From contig JAUQYW010000535.1 of NCBI GenBank assembly GCA_030587525.1, positions 1 through 19,951 of the forward strand: 19,951 bases of DNA, written 5' to 3'. Position 1 is the stretch's first letter. Each line of letters begins with the position of its first letter. Position numbers and translations under genes: made by a program. Under the pieces are notes generated by a model. It was not told the origin of the DNA. It ran no database searches and saw only the letters and a list, made by a program, of their open reading frames with translations. Below, in pieces: positions 7,922 to 15,067 of this stretch. The DNA is from Candidatus Sigynarchaeota archaeon. GTDB lineage: Archaea > Asgardarchaeota > Lokiarchaeia > Sigynarchaeales > Sigynarchaeaceae.

Positions 7922-8221
7922 GTTCCACGCGCGGCATCGCCGGCTTAACGCGATATCACGTAAATGAGGGGAGCCGGCCTTAAAAAGGTGCGGGCGGGCA
8001 TCCCGGCATAACCGGTGGATTCAAGTTGAACCTACACGGCGGATCGCGCCATTTTTAAGGGAGCAGCCCCATGTATTCGTTGTGCGGCTGCACTATCGGT
8101 AGGATACCGTGCATCGCACCCGCGGGTAGCTTGCCATTCCATGAAAACGTGGTGAAACGCGACGTCGACCGAAACACTGCTAGAAATCAAGGACATTGCC
8201 TTCCAGCCCATATCAAAACAG
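7922..8221. other. Divergent intergenic region with promoter elements
   Basis: 300 bp between the 570-aa gene (-) and the 118-aa gene (+). It holds a TATA-like element readable on both strands (CCTTAAAAAGG, about 7978-7988) and a second plus-strand one (ATTTTTAAGG, 8051-8060). A TTCAA-G-TTGAA inverted repeat lies near 8020-8030. From 8156 to 8221 the frame of the next gene is already open and reads like protein (see that entry). No tRNA or CRISPR is seen. Confidence 0.4.
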
Positions 8222-8578
8222 ATGCTGGAAACCGTGCTGAAGCGAACCCTGGAATACGATTTCGTAGATCACGTCTTGGCCATTAAAGCCTTTCAAGTGC
8301 TCTCCGGAAGCAAGCTGGATTACAAGCAAGCAATGCGGGGCATTGCCCAGTTAATGCTGGACGATACGTGGTATATTATTTCAAAGGACGCGGGAGATAA
8401 TGGTATACCCGTCCTCGTGTTTCAAAAGGAAGGCGTGAACGTGCTGGTTGCAGGTGCCAAGGCCGGCGAGCTCGCAGCGGTCGTGATCCTCGCCACGGCA
8501 GGATCCAAGACAGATCTGGCATTCGCCCAGAAAGTATTGCAGAAGATGGTCGACAAGGATTGCCGTCTGCCCGCTTGA
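8222..8578 (+). CDS. Small unrecognised protein with an uncertain start
   Basis: 118 aa from the ATG at 8222. Two amphipathic helices (residues about 1-45) precede a run of hydrophobic beta-strand-like segments (TWYIISKD, IPVLVFQKEG, VNVLVAGA, AAVVILATA) and a C-terminal helix: an alpha-alpha-beta-beta-beta-beta-alpha order. I do not recognise the family. The frame is open for 22 codons before the ATG and reads plausibly as protein (ETLLEIKDIAFQPISKQ), but it contains no ATG, GTG or TTG. It is cut off by a TGA at 8153-8155 just after an in-frame ATG at 8141. Either the true start is 8222, a rare start such as CTG 8177 is used, or a base change has broken the 5' end. Confidence 0.7.
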   Translation: MLETVLKRTLEYDFVDHVLAIKAFQVLSGSKLDYKQAMRGIAQLMLDDTWYIISKDAGDNGIPVLVFQKEGVNVLVAGAKAGELAAVVILATAGSKTDLAFAQKVLQKMVDKDCRLPA

Positions 8579-8609
8579 AAGTTCAAGTTGATTCTTTATA
8601 ATTTTTCTA

Positions 8610-10031
8610 ATGGTGACCATGCGAGACAAGGCACGCGTGCTCGTGGTCGCGAGCATGATATGTTGCATCGCGGGGAGTTTCTCGGTGAACCTCTACCTTT
8701 TATGGGCATCGCAGCCTCACTACCCCGTGTATTCTTGCCCCGCGCCGCCACCTGGCAAGACGTGGATCAAAGTCGAACGCGGCGAGACCCCTGTTGCGAA
8801 CCCGCTCAAGGGGTTCATGCCATATGCCGGGACAGGCCACGTCTTCCCGCATTCCTTGGAATACAGTTACTTCTCGCTGCGGAGCATCGCCGGCGCCACC
8901 ACCGGCGTGTTCAATTTCTCAACCATCGACACGTTCCTCGACAACGTGGCAGGTCGTGGTCACCAGGCCGTGTTCCGGATCTATCTTGATTACCCCAGCT
9001 TGCAGACCGGCGTTCCCCAGTATTTGATCGACGTCGGCGTGGAGATGCGCACTTATACGGAGGAGGGCGGGGGTCTATCGCCTGATTACGACGACCCGCG
9101 CGTGGTCGCCGAGATGGTGGCGTGCATCGATGCACTCAGCGCGGCGTATGACGGCGATCCGCGTGTCGGGTTCATCGAGGCCGGGATGCTGGGCAAATGG
9201 GGCGAATGGCACGTGTCCCCGCATGATGTTTGGATGGCCAACGAGACCACGCAGCGTGCGGTGCTCCAGGCATATGAAGATGCCTTTACCACGACGTGGA
9301 TCCTCGCGCGATATCCCACGGCCATCACGGGAGATTACCGCGTCGGGTACCACGACGATTCCTTCGCATACGCGACCCTCTTCGCGGAAGGCAGCCAGGG
9401 CTGGTATTTCTGGGTCCAGATGGCCGCCATGGACATGTCCGAGGTCTGGCAGCAAGCGCCGATCGGCGGCGAGGTGCGTCCCGAGATCCAGGCCGCGGTA
9501 TTCCGCTCCCCGCGGGTGGAGGGCCAGGATTACAACGCGTGCGTCTACACGACCCACGCCTCGTGGATGCTCATGTCCGCCGTGTTCCACCCGACTGATT
9601 CTTGGTGGAACATGAGCGATGCCGACTTGGAGCGGGCCATGGAGGGGTCGCGGCTGATGGGCTATGACCTGCGGGCTTGCTGGGTGAACTACACGTACAG
9701 CGCCGCGTTGAGCGAGCTCTCGGTCTCCGTGGTCGTCGCAAATTTCGGCGTCGCGCCGTTCTATTACAACTGGACTGCGGAATTCGGTTTATTCAACCAG
9801 ACTGGAGCCCTGGTGCGGCAATATCCCACGCCGGCGTCGATTCTTGGTATCTTGCCAGGTCAATACGTGATATGGAACGCCATATTGGATGGCATCCTTC
9901 CTGGCGATGCTGGCGGCTTCATCGGCGTTCGCGTTCCCAATGTGCTCCCGGGCGGGTCGCCGGTTATCTTCTCGAACAAAGAAATCTCGCCGGACGGCTG
10001 GACGTTCCTCTGCAACTTCACTCACCCTTGA
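8610..10031 (+). CDS. Secreted/membrane-anchored DUF4832-type protein (glycosidase-like barrel)
   Basis: 473 aa. An N-terminal hydrophobic helix (residues about 10-33, with basic residues before it) is a signal anchor or signal peptide. It is followed by NPLKGF (64-69), the hallmark opening of the DUF4874/DUF4832 group, and by a barrel-like region with FSTIDTFLDNVAGRGHQAVFRI and GFIEAGMLGKWGEWH (187-201), whose conserved acids resemble the active-site strands of TIM-barrel glycosidases. The last about 100 residues (SELSVSVVVANFGVAPFY onward) look like the beta-sandwich module usual in DUF4832. Activity of the family is not established; glycan binding or hydrolysis outside the cell is an inference. 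Alternative starts are GTG 8613 and ATG 8619; the latter fits better with a TATA-like TTTATAAT at 8594-8601. It heads a three-gene plus-strand cassette. Confidence 0.8.
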   Translation: MVTMRDKARVLVVASMICCIAGSFSVNLYLLWASQPHYPVYSCPAPPPGKTWIKVERGETPVANPLKGFMPYAGTGHVFPHSLEYSYFSLRSIAGATTGVFNFSTIDTFLDNVAGRGHQAVFRIYLDYPSLQTGVPQYLIDVGVEMRTYTEEGGGLSPDYDDPRVVAEMVACIDALSAAYDGDPRVGFIEAGMLGKWGEWHVSPHDVWMANETTQRAVLQAYEDAFTTTWILARYPTAITGDYRVGYHDDSFAYATLFAEGSQGWYFWVQMAAMDMSEVWQQAPIGGEVRPEIQAAVFRSPRVEGQDYNACVYTTHASWMLMSAVFHPTDSWWNMSDADLERAMEGSRLMGYDLRACWVNYTYSAALSELSVSVVVANFGVAPFYYNWTAEFGLFNQTGALVRQYPTPASILGILPGQYVIWNAILDGILPGDAGGFIGVRVPNVLPGGSPVIFSNKEISPDGWTFLCNFTHP

Positions 10032-10152
10032 TTAAAAAGCTCTCTGGACCATGGCAACGCGGTTTAATATCGATTGAATCGCGTCGTGTAATCTTTAATT
10101 TTCGAAAGTCAAAGTTCTACAATCGTTTCTAAGGTACCAATGAGAGAAGATC

Positions 10153-12264
10153 ATGATGGAAAAAACAACAAATCGGCGGGATATCGCGCGGGTCGAACCA
10201 TACAAGGCGTTTTTTCTCGCCATGGTCATCGCAAGTAGTTCCTTTGCAGGAACTTTCCTTTATCTTGCCATCAGTGAAATGACACGCCCCTTGATCGCGA
10301 CATCCCATTACCATTTTAACATCCAATTCGAAGGCTTGGATGAAACTTCGATGAACGAGATCGTGAACAATTCCGTGATCCCGCTTTTGCAAATGTATTC
10401 CCGCCATCCAGCTTGGAAAGCAAACATCGAGTTCCAAGGCTTGATGCTGGAATGGATGAACCGGCTAGGCAACACGACTCGAAAAACAAACGTGACACTT
10501 CCCAACAACGCGGGCACGCTGGAAAATCAAAACGGCATCGATCTGCTCAGGTATCTCGTGGCCCGCGGGCAAATCCAGCTCATCGTGGTACAATATAGTG
10601 ATGCCCTTGCCATAGCTTATCCGTACATCGATTTTTTCAAGAGCATCAACTATACGCGTCAGTTACTTCGTGATCTCGATATCATCAACGCGACGAGCAC
10701 TAGCGGTGTCTCCCACGTGGTCCTCTTGCAAGAGGGTCAATTCGCGCTCGGGTCTTCTCGCTTGGTGGCGGATTTTCAGAAACCAACGGGGTCACCCGCG
10801 TACGATACCTTCCTCACGACCCGCGAGACCTTGTCCTTTTATGGCGTTGAAAATCGGGCAGGTCTTTATACATACGAGATTGGCGGGGAACAGGTATACG
10901 TGCTTCCCTATCATCCCGTTCCGATGCTTGAAGGCGGTGCCGAACATCACCTCTTGTGGTTTTTCGACGGCGAGTATGTCAACGACGGGCGCGGTCCCAC
11001 GTGGACGGAAAGCGGGTACATCGATTACGGGGACGAGGCTGCATATATTGGTTTTAACGAGGAGAAGCAAACAAACCACGAGCGCCAGCTCGAAGACCTG
11101 GAACAGATGGGGGATGTGTTCATGACGCTCGATGAATGGGTAGCCTACATGATCTCGCATGGCGACGTCCAACCGCTCGGGAAATGGGTTCCTGAGACAC
11201 ATTGGGCAATTTACCGGCACCACTCGTCGTTTGTCTGGATGTCTGACACCCGTGGAAACACTCCTTATGATGATAACGAAATCCTTGCACGCTGCTATGA
11301 AACGCACCAGATGTTGCTGGCCACCGAGGTCATGCTAAATTATTCCCGTTCCCTTGCCGCGATCGATGCAACAACCTATCGCTCGCTCTTCTCGAACATG
11401 ACACGGGCCTGGTTGAACCTCGCACTGGCAGAGGTGTCCGATTCGACGGGCATCAAGCCATCTACATTCGAAGGGGAAGATGCGATTAGAAATTTAAACA
11501 ATGCCATCTCAAACGCCTCGTACGTTCGCTCGTTCGTCATAAATGCGACGCCCGGGCTGAATGACACGATTAACGTGATGCACGGCGCCATCCAGATACT
11601 TCCATCGAACCTTGGGACTCCGAACCCCTTGGTCGTGAATGGTTCAGCCGTGAATTTCACCACGACGGGGGTCGCATCCATCGGCGATCTCGGCCAAGTC
11701 GGTATCCAGACGATGAATAATGATTCGTTCGGCATCACGCGGATGCGCGTGGAGACAGCGTGGGATCCAACGCTTAACGGCACGGAATATTATTCGGTGC
11801 TGTCCAATTTTCCCCGGACAAATACTTCCGCGTTCACGGAGAAATGGTCATACATCACCTTTACCGGCGATTTTTCGACCATCCAGTATTCGCCATGCTT
11901 CTGGGAAAACCTCTCGGTTCAAATAACGCGCGCAGATTACAACGCGGATACACCGGATTCCTATAACGATTGGAGCGCGGATAGATACGATAACTTCGAG
12001 ATCTACATGCCGCTCCCGAACGGGCTCATATATTCAACAAACATGCATTGTGCGATCGTGAAAAACTGCACGAGCACGCACTTATGTGCGAAATGGAACA
12101 CGAGGGATGTCCGGTTCATGCAAACCAAGACCCTATCAAACCTGAACCCGGCTGGTGAAACGTGGAATTTCTTCGTCATGCTAGACGTGAACATTTCCCA
12201 GGCGATTGCCTTCGCCAACCTGGTCAACACGAACGCGCCGCTACGTGTCCACGAGGGGATCTGA
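10153..12264 (+). CDS. Secreted GH57-like (GH38/57-superfamily barrel) protein
   Basis: 703 aa. A signal anchor spans about 19-41. The mature part opens with HYHFNIQF (52-59), where GH57-type barrels carry their first histidines, then WKANIEFQGLMLEWM (second strand), LVARGQIQLIVVQYSDA, and VVLLQEGQF with E194 where GH57 enzymes place the catalytic Glu. About residues 460-703 are beta-rich and probably a separate sandwich module. About 18 N-x-S/T sequons suggest an extracellular, glycosylated protein. The likely role is cleavage or deacetylation of an external glycan, but catalysis is not proven by sequence. It begins 121 bp after the DUF4832 gene, with its own TATA-like CTTTAATTTT near 10095-10104. 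The start may be ATG 10153 or ATG 10156. It is followed after 2 bp by a membrane protein. Confidence 0.7.
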   Translation: MMEKTTNRRDIARVEPYKAFFLAMVIASSSFAGTFLYLAISEMTRPLIATSHYHFNIQFEGLDETSMNEIVNNSVIPLLQMYSRHPAWKANIEFQGLMLEWMNRLGNTTRKTNVTLPNNAGTLENQNGIDLLRYLVARGQIQLIVVQYSDALAIAYPYIDFFKSINYTRQLLRDLDIINATSTSGVSHVVLLQEGQFALGSSRLVADFQKPTGSPAYDTFLTTRETLSFYGVENRAGLYTYEIGGEQVYVLPYHPVPMLEGGAEHHLLWFFDGEYVNDGRGPTWTESGYIDYGDEAAYIGFNEEKQTNHERQLEDLEQMGDVFMTLDEWVAYMISHGDVQPLGKWVPETHWAIYRHHSSFVWMSDTRGNTPYDDNEILARCYETHQMLLATEVMLNYSRSLAAIDATTYRSLFSNMTRAWLNLALAEVSDSTGIKPSTFEGEDAIRNLNNAISNASYVRSFVINATPGLNDTINVMHGAIQILPSNLGTPNPLVVNGSAVNFTTTGVASIGDLGQVGIQTMNNDSFGITRMRVETAWDPTLNGTEYYSVLSNFPRTNTSAFTEKWSYITFTGDFSTIQYSPCFWENLSVQITRADYNADTPDSYNDWSADRYDNFEIYMPLPNGLIYSTNMHCAIVKNCTSTHLCAKWNTRDVRFMQTKTLSNLNPAGETWNFFVMLDVNISQAIAFANLVNTNAPLRVHEGI

Positions 12265-12266
12265 TT

Positions 12267-13274
12267 ATGAGCGATGCAGTCTCAACCCAGCCTGTTTCTC
12301 AACCCTCGCCTCAACACGCGAGAGAATCCCGCCTCGTGTTCATGGGGCTCTGTGGATTAGCAATTGTGTATGCTTCGATGGGCATCGGTATGGTCTTGCT
12401 CGCGCGCGTTTACGCGATGATCCCGCTCGAACAAGACAGCGAATTCGGGGATTTCGACCACGCGCTTGGCATGCGCTATGGCGCGAGCACGTTCTTTTTT
12501 GTTATGGCCGCAGCCACGATCATCATTGGATACGTGGCCCTTTTCAGCAAGAAAGAGAACACACGCAAGGCCACATCGCGGCTCCTAGCATTCCTCCTTC
12601 AACCGTGGATCACATTCGCCGTTATTACCATCGGGGTCTTGTGGTACCTCCAGCTTTCGAATTCCGATGGCGACATCGCGGCTTTTTTCGCCAGTTTGCA
12701 AGGCATTGATGTGAATACTGTTGTTGGCCAAGCTCATTATGAATACATCATGCGCGGTACACCATACTTCGAGTTCATGATGGTCGCTGCGGGGCTGGGC
12801 TTGATCACCCCCTTCGCGATGTATTCCAACGACATGTTGTTGACCGTGAACGATGCCTTCTTGATTGGGAAAAAGAGGAAGATACTCGGTCCCGTTGAGC
12901 GCCTCCACAACCAAGCATGTCAGGGCCTAGTTGGCACGGCCATTGCGTGCGCGCTGTTCGCGGCAGGCAGCATCGCGATCGGGTATTTCCTGGGAACGGG
13001 GATCGATGTTCTGTGGCCCCTTTTCAATTTACGAGAGTACAAGGTGCTTGTCGAGGTCGCGCCTTCGATATTAGGCAGCATTGGAATATTTCTCGCCATC
13101 GCGTCCATTTTGCACAGGATCAGGCCAAAGCAACGCTTCGTGCGAAAAATGTCATGGATTGCATTTATCGCGGAATTATGCATTCCCATCTATGGCTGGT
13201 TCTTTGCATTGACGCTCTACAAGGATTTGCGGCTGGAAAAATTGGAAAATGACCAGGCATCGTCGAAAATATAA
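12267..13274 (+). CDS. Polytopic membrane protein of unknown function
   Basis: 335 aa with about seven predicted membrane helices (for example LVFMGLCGLAIVYASMGIGMVL, FFFVMAAATIIIGYVALF, PWITFAVITIGVLWYL, GLVGTAIACALFAAGSIAIGYF, APSILGSIGIFLAIASIL, MSWIAFIAELCIPIYGWFF) and a charged C-terminal tail. No known transporter motif is seen. The ATG at 12267 follows the GH57-like stop by 2 bp and has a Shine-Dalgarno-like GAGGGGATC just before it, so the two are co-transcribed and likely work together at the cell surface. The frame extends further upstream, but only as a shadow inside the previous gene. A T-run follows the stop. Confidence 0.85.
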   Translation: MSDAVSTQPVSQPSPQHARESRLVFMGLCGLAIVYASMGIGMVLLARVYAMIPLEQDSEFGDFDHALGMRYGASTFFFVMAAATIIIGYVALFSKKENTRKATSRLLAFLLQPWITFAVITIGVLWYLQLSNSDGDIAAFFASLQGIDVNTVVGQAHYEYIMRGTPYFEFMMVAAGLGLITPFAMYSNDMLLTVNDAFLIGKKRKILGPVERLHNQACQGLVGTAIACALFAAGSIAIGYFLGTGIDVLWPLFNLREYKVLVEVAPSILGSIGIFLAIASILHRIRPKQRFVRKMSWIAFIAELCIPIYGWFFALTLYKDLRLEKLENDQASSKI

Positions 13275-13284
13275 TCGTATTTCC

Positions 13285-13305
13285 ATATTTCTTCATTTTT
13301 TTATC
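13285..13305 (+). terminator. T-rich tract after the glycan cassette
   Basis: About 10 bp past the stop at 13274 the plus strand has a T-rich stretch ending in seven T residues (13296-13302). It fits archaeal oligo-T termination of the 8610-13274 cassette. Confidence 0.4.
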
Positions 13306-13365
13306 TACGAACCTAAAACCCAGGTCTTACAACGCGGCAACCGATTGTATTTTTCAATGGGAGGG

Positions 13366-13374
13366 AAAAAAAAA
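13366..13374 (-). terminator. T-run after the small membrane protein pair
   Basis: A run of nine A on the plus strand, that is nine T on the transcribed minus strand, lies 14 bp beyond the stop of the 80-aa gene. Confidence 0.4.
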
Positions 13375-13388
13375 CCATAACGTGCAGC

Positions 13389-13631
13389 TTACAGATACCG
13401 CGACTTCACGCCGGCAAATAACACGAGCCAGCCCAATGCAGGAAGGATGAAACTGAGATACACGAAGAAATCGTTCGTGTCCATGCCGATCGCGAGTAAG
13501 TCGGGCGCGTGCTGGTGCAAGTATCCGCTGATGCCAAGGTAGAGGCCCCCGGCCACCAGCAGCACCGATACCAGTGTCGTGATGGCGTTCGGGGGGGTCC
13601 AGCCATGGCCTGTGTTTTTCTTTCGTGCCAT
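13389..13631 (-). CDS. Small two-helix membrane protein (80 aa), second of a tandem pair
   Basis: Basic, hydrophilic N-terminus (MARKKNTGHGWTPP), then two hydrophobic helices (about residues 18-37 and 54-75) joined by a polar loop with a G-M-D motif, ending in a basic tail (KSRYL). It starts 3 bp after the stop of the 74-aa gene upstream, so they form one transcription unit. The two proteins share the same plan and several aligned residues (LVAG in helix 1, I-x-G-x-D in the loop, F-V near the start of helix 2, a late Trp, L-F, a basic C-terminus), suggesting an old duplication. No function is recognised. Confidence 0.7.
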   Translation of the reverse strand: MARKKNTGHGWTPPNAITTLVSVLLVAGGLYLGISGYLHQHAPDLLAIGMDTNDFFVYLSFILPALGWLVLFAGVKSRYL

Positions 13632-13634
13632 TGG

Positions 13635-13859
13635 TCACAGCCCTCGTAGCCTTGTTCCTAGGAAAAACAGGAACCAGTTAAATCCTTGTATGATCAAGCC
13701 AAAAACGAACAACGAGCCCGTTCCATCAAGCCCGGGTATGACCGCAGGGAACGATGGAAGCACGCCAAGAAACCCGAGGATGCTCGCGATGATGCCGGCC
13801 ACGAGTATTATCGCGGAAATGATGACGGTCACTTTTTTCGGTGGGCTAACGCCGCCCAT
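13635..13859 (-). CDS. Small two-helix membrane protein (74 aa), first of a tandem pair
   Basis: Two hydrophobic helices (about residues 11-33 and 49-68) around a loop with PGLDGTG, ending in a basic TRLRGL tail. The topology matches the 80-aa protein encoded 3 bp downstream. The ATG at 13859 is the first in frame. A TATA-like TATTTAC (minus strand, about 13876-13885) lies roughly 20 nt upstream, and another AT-rich element (TTCTTAAAC, near 13915) lies farther out. No known family is recognised. Small hydrophobic pairs like this can be membrane-complex subunits or holin-like proteins, but nothing here decides between them. Confidence 0.7.
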   Translation of the reverse strand: MGGVSPPKKVTVIISAIILVAGIIASILGFLGVLPSFPAVIPGLDGTGSLFVFGLIIQGFNWFLFFLGTRLRGL

Positions 13860-13964
13860 GGTCTGTCAACCTCGTAAATAGCACATGACGATACATTATG
13901 CTTGCCTGGTGTTTAAGAATGTTTGGCCGGGCATCGACCTTGTTCGATGCCTGGAAGTAACGAT

Positions 13965-14351
13965 TCACGTCAGGATCCAATACGTATCCATATATTCCTT
14001 GATTTTATCATCGAAGCCCTTGAACGGCGTGATGTTCCCCGAAAAATCTCGCAACTCGTCATGATACGTGGAAATGAACAAGTTCGATAAATCGCTGAGC
14101 ACGGCCTCTGCTTTTTTCAGGTTGATACCCGCGGGAAAGTCGGCAATGAAGTATAAATCGTGATTCTTTTTCAGGATGAATTTTTTCGAGCCAAGCTTGA
14201 AGCTTGTCATGTTACCCAGATCAATCTTGTTCGCAAATGCCTCTATCGCGCTCATGAACGAGCCGAATAACGCCTGGTTCTGTTTTTCCTCGGCCACGCG
14301 ATAGTACAAGAGTATGCCATCTTGTTGCATAATCCAGAGCTCATCGAGCAT
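13965..14351 (-). CDS. Stand-alone longin/SRX-like domain protein
   Basis: 128 aa. The pattern fits a longin-type (profilin-like) fold: an opening strand pair with a turn (LWIMQQDGILLYYR), a helix (FGSFMSAIEAFANKI), strands with SFKLGSKKFILKKNHDLYFIADFPAG, and a long helix (AEAVLSDLSNLFISTYHDELRDFSGNITPFKGFDDKIKEYM). The last part (Y-x-D-E-L, then a Gly, then F-x-x-F-D) resembles the end of SRP-receptor-alpha and other longin domains. Such domains bind small GTPases or mediate trafficking in eukaryotes and are frequent in Asgard archaea. A MglA-like GTPase is encoded about 1.8 kb away. No membrane helix is seen. The family call rests on pattern only; a roadblock or related profilin-like fold is possible. 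Confidence 0.6.
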   Translation of the reverse strand: MLDELWIMQQDGILLYYRVAEEKQNQALFGSFMSAIEAFANKIDLGNMTSFKLGSKKFILKKNHDLYFIADFPAGINLKKAEAVLSDLSNLFISTYHDELRDFSGNITPFKGFDDKIKEYMDTYWILT

Positions 14352-14373
14352 TTTTACCCGCGAGTCGTTGCTC

Positions 14374-14383
14374 GTGTTAACAC
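14374..14383. promoter_or_regulatory. Palindrome in the longin gene promoter region
   Basis: GTGTTAACAC, an exact 10-bp palindrome, 23 nt before the longin-like start. With a TATA-like TAAATAAT on the minus strand at 14403-14410, it would lie near the transcription start, a usual place for a repressor site. Confidence 0.25.
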
Positions 14384-14451
14384 CATCTCCGCTGTATCGT
14401 AGATTATTTACCCATATTCGATATCCAGATAAGCTTCCGAGTATTGAACTA

Positions 14452-14471
14452 CCACGCCCTAAAGGACGTGG
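14452..14471 (-). repeat. Right-end hairpin of the IS605-type remnant
   Basis: Imperfect 9-bp inverted repeat with a central mismatch that becomes G-U in RNA on the minus strand. It overlaps the last codons and stop of the tnpB remnant (stop at 14459), the region that in intact elements encodes the 3' part of the omega (guide) RNA scaffold. Confidence 0.7.
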
Positions 14472-14870
14472 ATTCTTCTTTCATCGACCCGTGCCATCGA
14501 GGGAACTGGTCTTGCCGGGTTTCCAGAAGCGTTGATTCCCGCCGTTCCAGCGGTATTGCTGGTTGTTGGTTTGATGACCTTTATTCCTTTCTCCGAAAGG
14601 ATGCGCATGCCCTCGCGCTTGATGTTGGTCGCCGCGTTCACGTCCCGGTCGTGCATCGCGCCGCAAGACGGACATGTCCAATGCCGGTTTCCATTCCTTC
14701 TCGGTTTTTCGCTGGTTCCCGATGCTCTTGCCGTGATCCCGGTACCATGCCATTCGTTCGGCCAGCATCGCGTTCCAGATGAACCGCTTGCAACCAAACG
14801 TCTTGGCAAGCAATGCAGCCTGATCCGCGGTCGGGTAGAGGCGGATCTTGAACGCCCGGTCGATCTCCAT
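14459..14870 (-). pseudogene. tnpB: tnpB pseudogene (RuvC-like RNA-guided nuclease, central deletion and frameshift)
   Basis: The ATG at 14870 opens a typical TnpB N-terminus (AFKIRLYPTADQAALLAKTFG, then KRFIWNAMLAERMAWY). After about 55 residues the sequence jumps to the TnpB C-terminus, but in another minus-strand frame: WTCPSCGAMHDRDVNAATNI, which is the second half of the zinc ribbon plus the RuvC-III motif (D-R-D-x-N-A-A), running to a stop at 14459. The junction is near 14690-14710. An intact TnpB is about 370-430 aa, so roughly two-thirds, including RuvC-I and -II, is missing. No nuclease can be made. The normal role is omega-RNA-guided DNA cleavage that helps keep the transposon in place. 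Confidence 0.85.
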
Positions 14871-14961
14871 TGCTTGTTTCCATCGCGCATGGATTTATCG
14901 ATGACGGGGGTGTGCTGAATTTCTGGAGTTCACCTTGGCGCGATATGTCTTCCCGTCGCAT

Positions 14962-14981
14962 CCACGGCCTGAAGGCCGTGG
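14962..14981 (-). repeat. Left-end hairpin of the IS605-type remnant
   Basis: Perfect 9-bp inverted repeat (CCACGGCCT / AGGCCGTGG) with a 2-nt loop, about 90 bp upstream of the tnpB start. It shares its outer arms with the right-end hairpin. Confidence 0.75.
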
Positions 14982-15067
14982 TCTTTGTGGGATTTCGTGA
15001 TAAATTCGATGCCCCCAGGGAACCGCCGGATCACGGCAGCGATGGCTCGATATCCCGCCGCGCTGGT

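Larger units (their letters stand above)
14452..14981 (-). mobile_element. IS200/IS605-type remnant (tnpB only, internally deleted)
   Basis: The core of a transposon read on the minus strand. It is bounded by two hairpins built on the same CCACG...CGTGG frame: 14962-14981 at the left end (9-bp perfect stem, 2-nt loop) and 14452-14471 at the right end (9-bp stem with one G-U pair as RNA). Such subterminal hairpins are the ends recognised by the Y1 transposase TnpA of this family. No tnpA is present and tnpB is broken, so movement would need a transposase in trans. The exact outer borders, which lack inverted terminal repeats or target duplications in this family, cannot be set by eye. The right-end hairpin overlaps the tnpB 3' end. 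Confidence 0.8.

Noticed and set aside
8000..8060. Possible tRNA-like arms around the GGATTCAAGTTGAACC sequence
   Set aside because: Only a short TTCAA/TTGAA inverted repeat is present; no acceptor, anticodon or T-arm arrangement could be drawn.
12162..12266. Upstream extension of the membrane protein at 12267
   Set aside because: It lies inside the GH57-like gene and gives a charged, unlikely leader; ATG 12267 with its Shine-Dalgarno-like sequence is a better start.
14459..14890. Intact 143-aa or 129-aa protein over the transposon remnant
   Set aside because: Each frame matches TnpB only at one end; the rest is out-of-frame noise, so it is a pseudogene.
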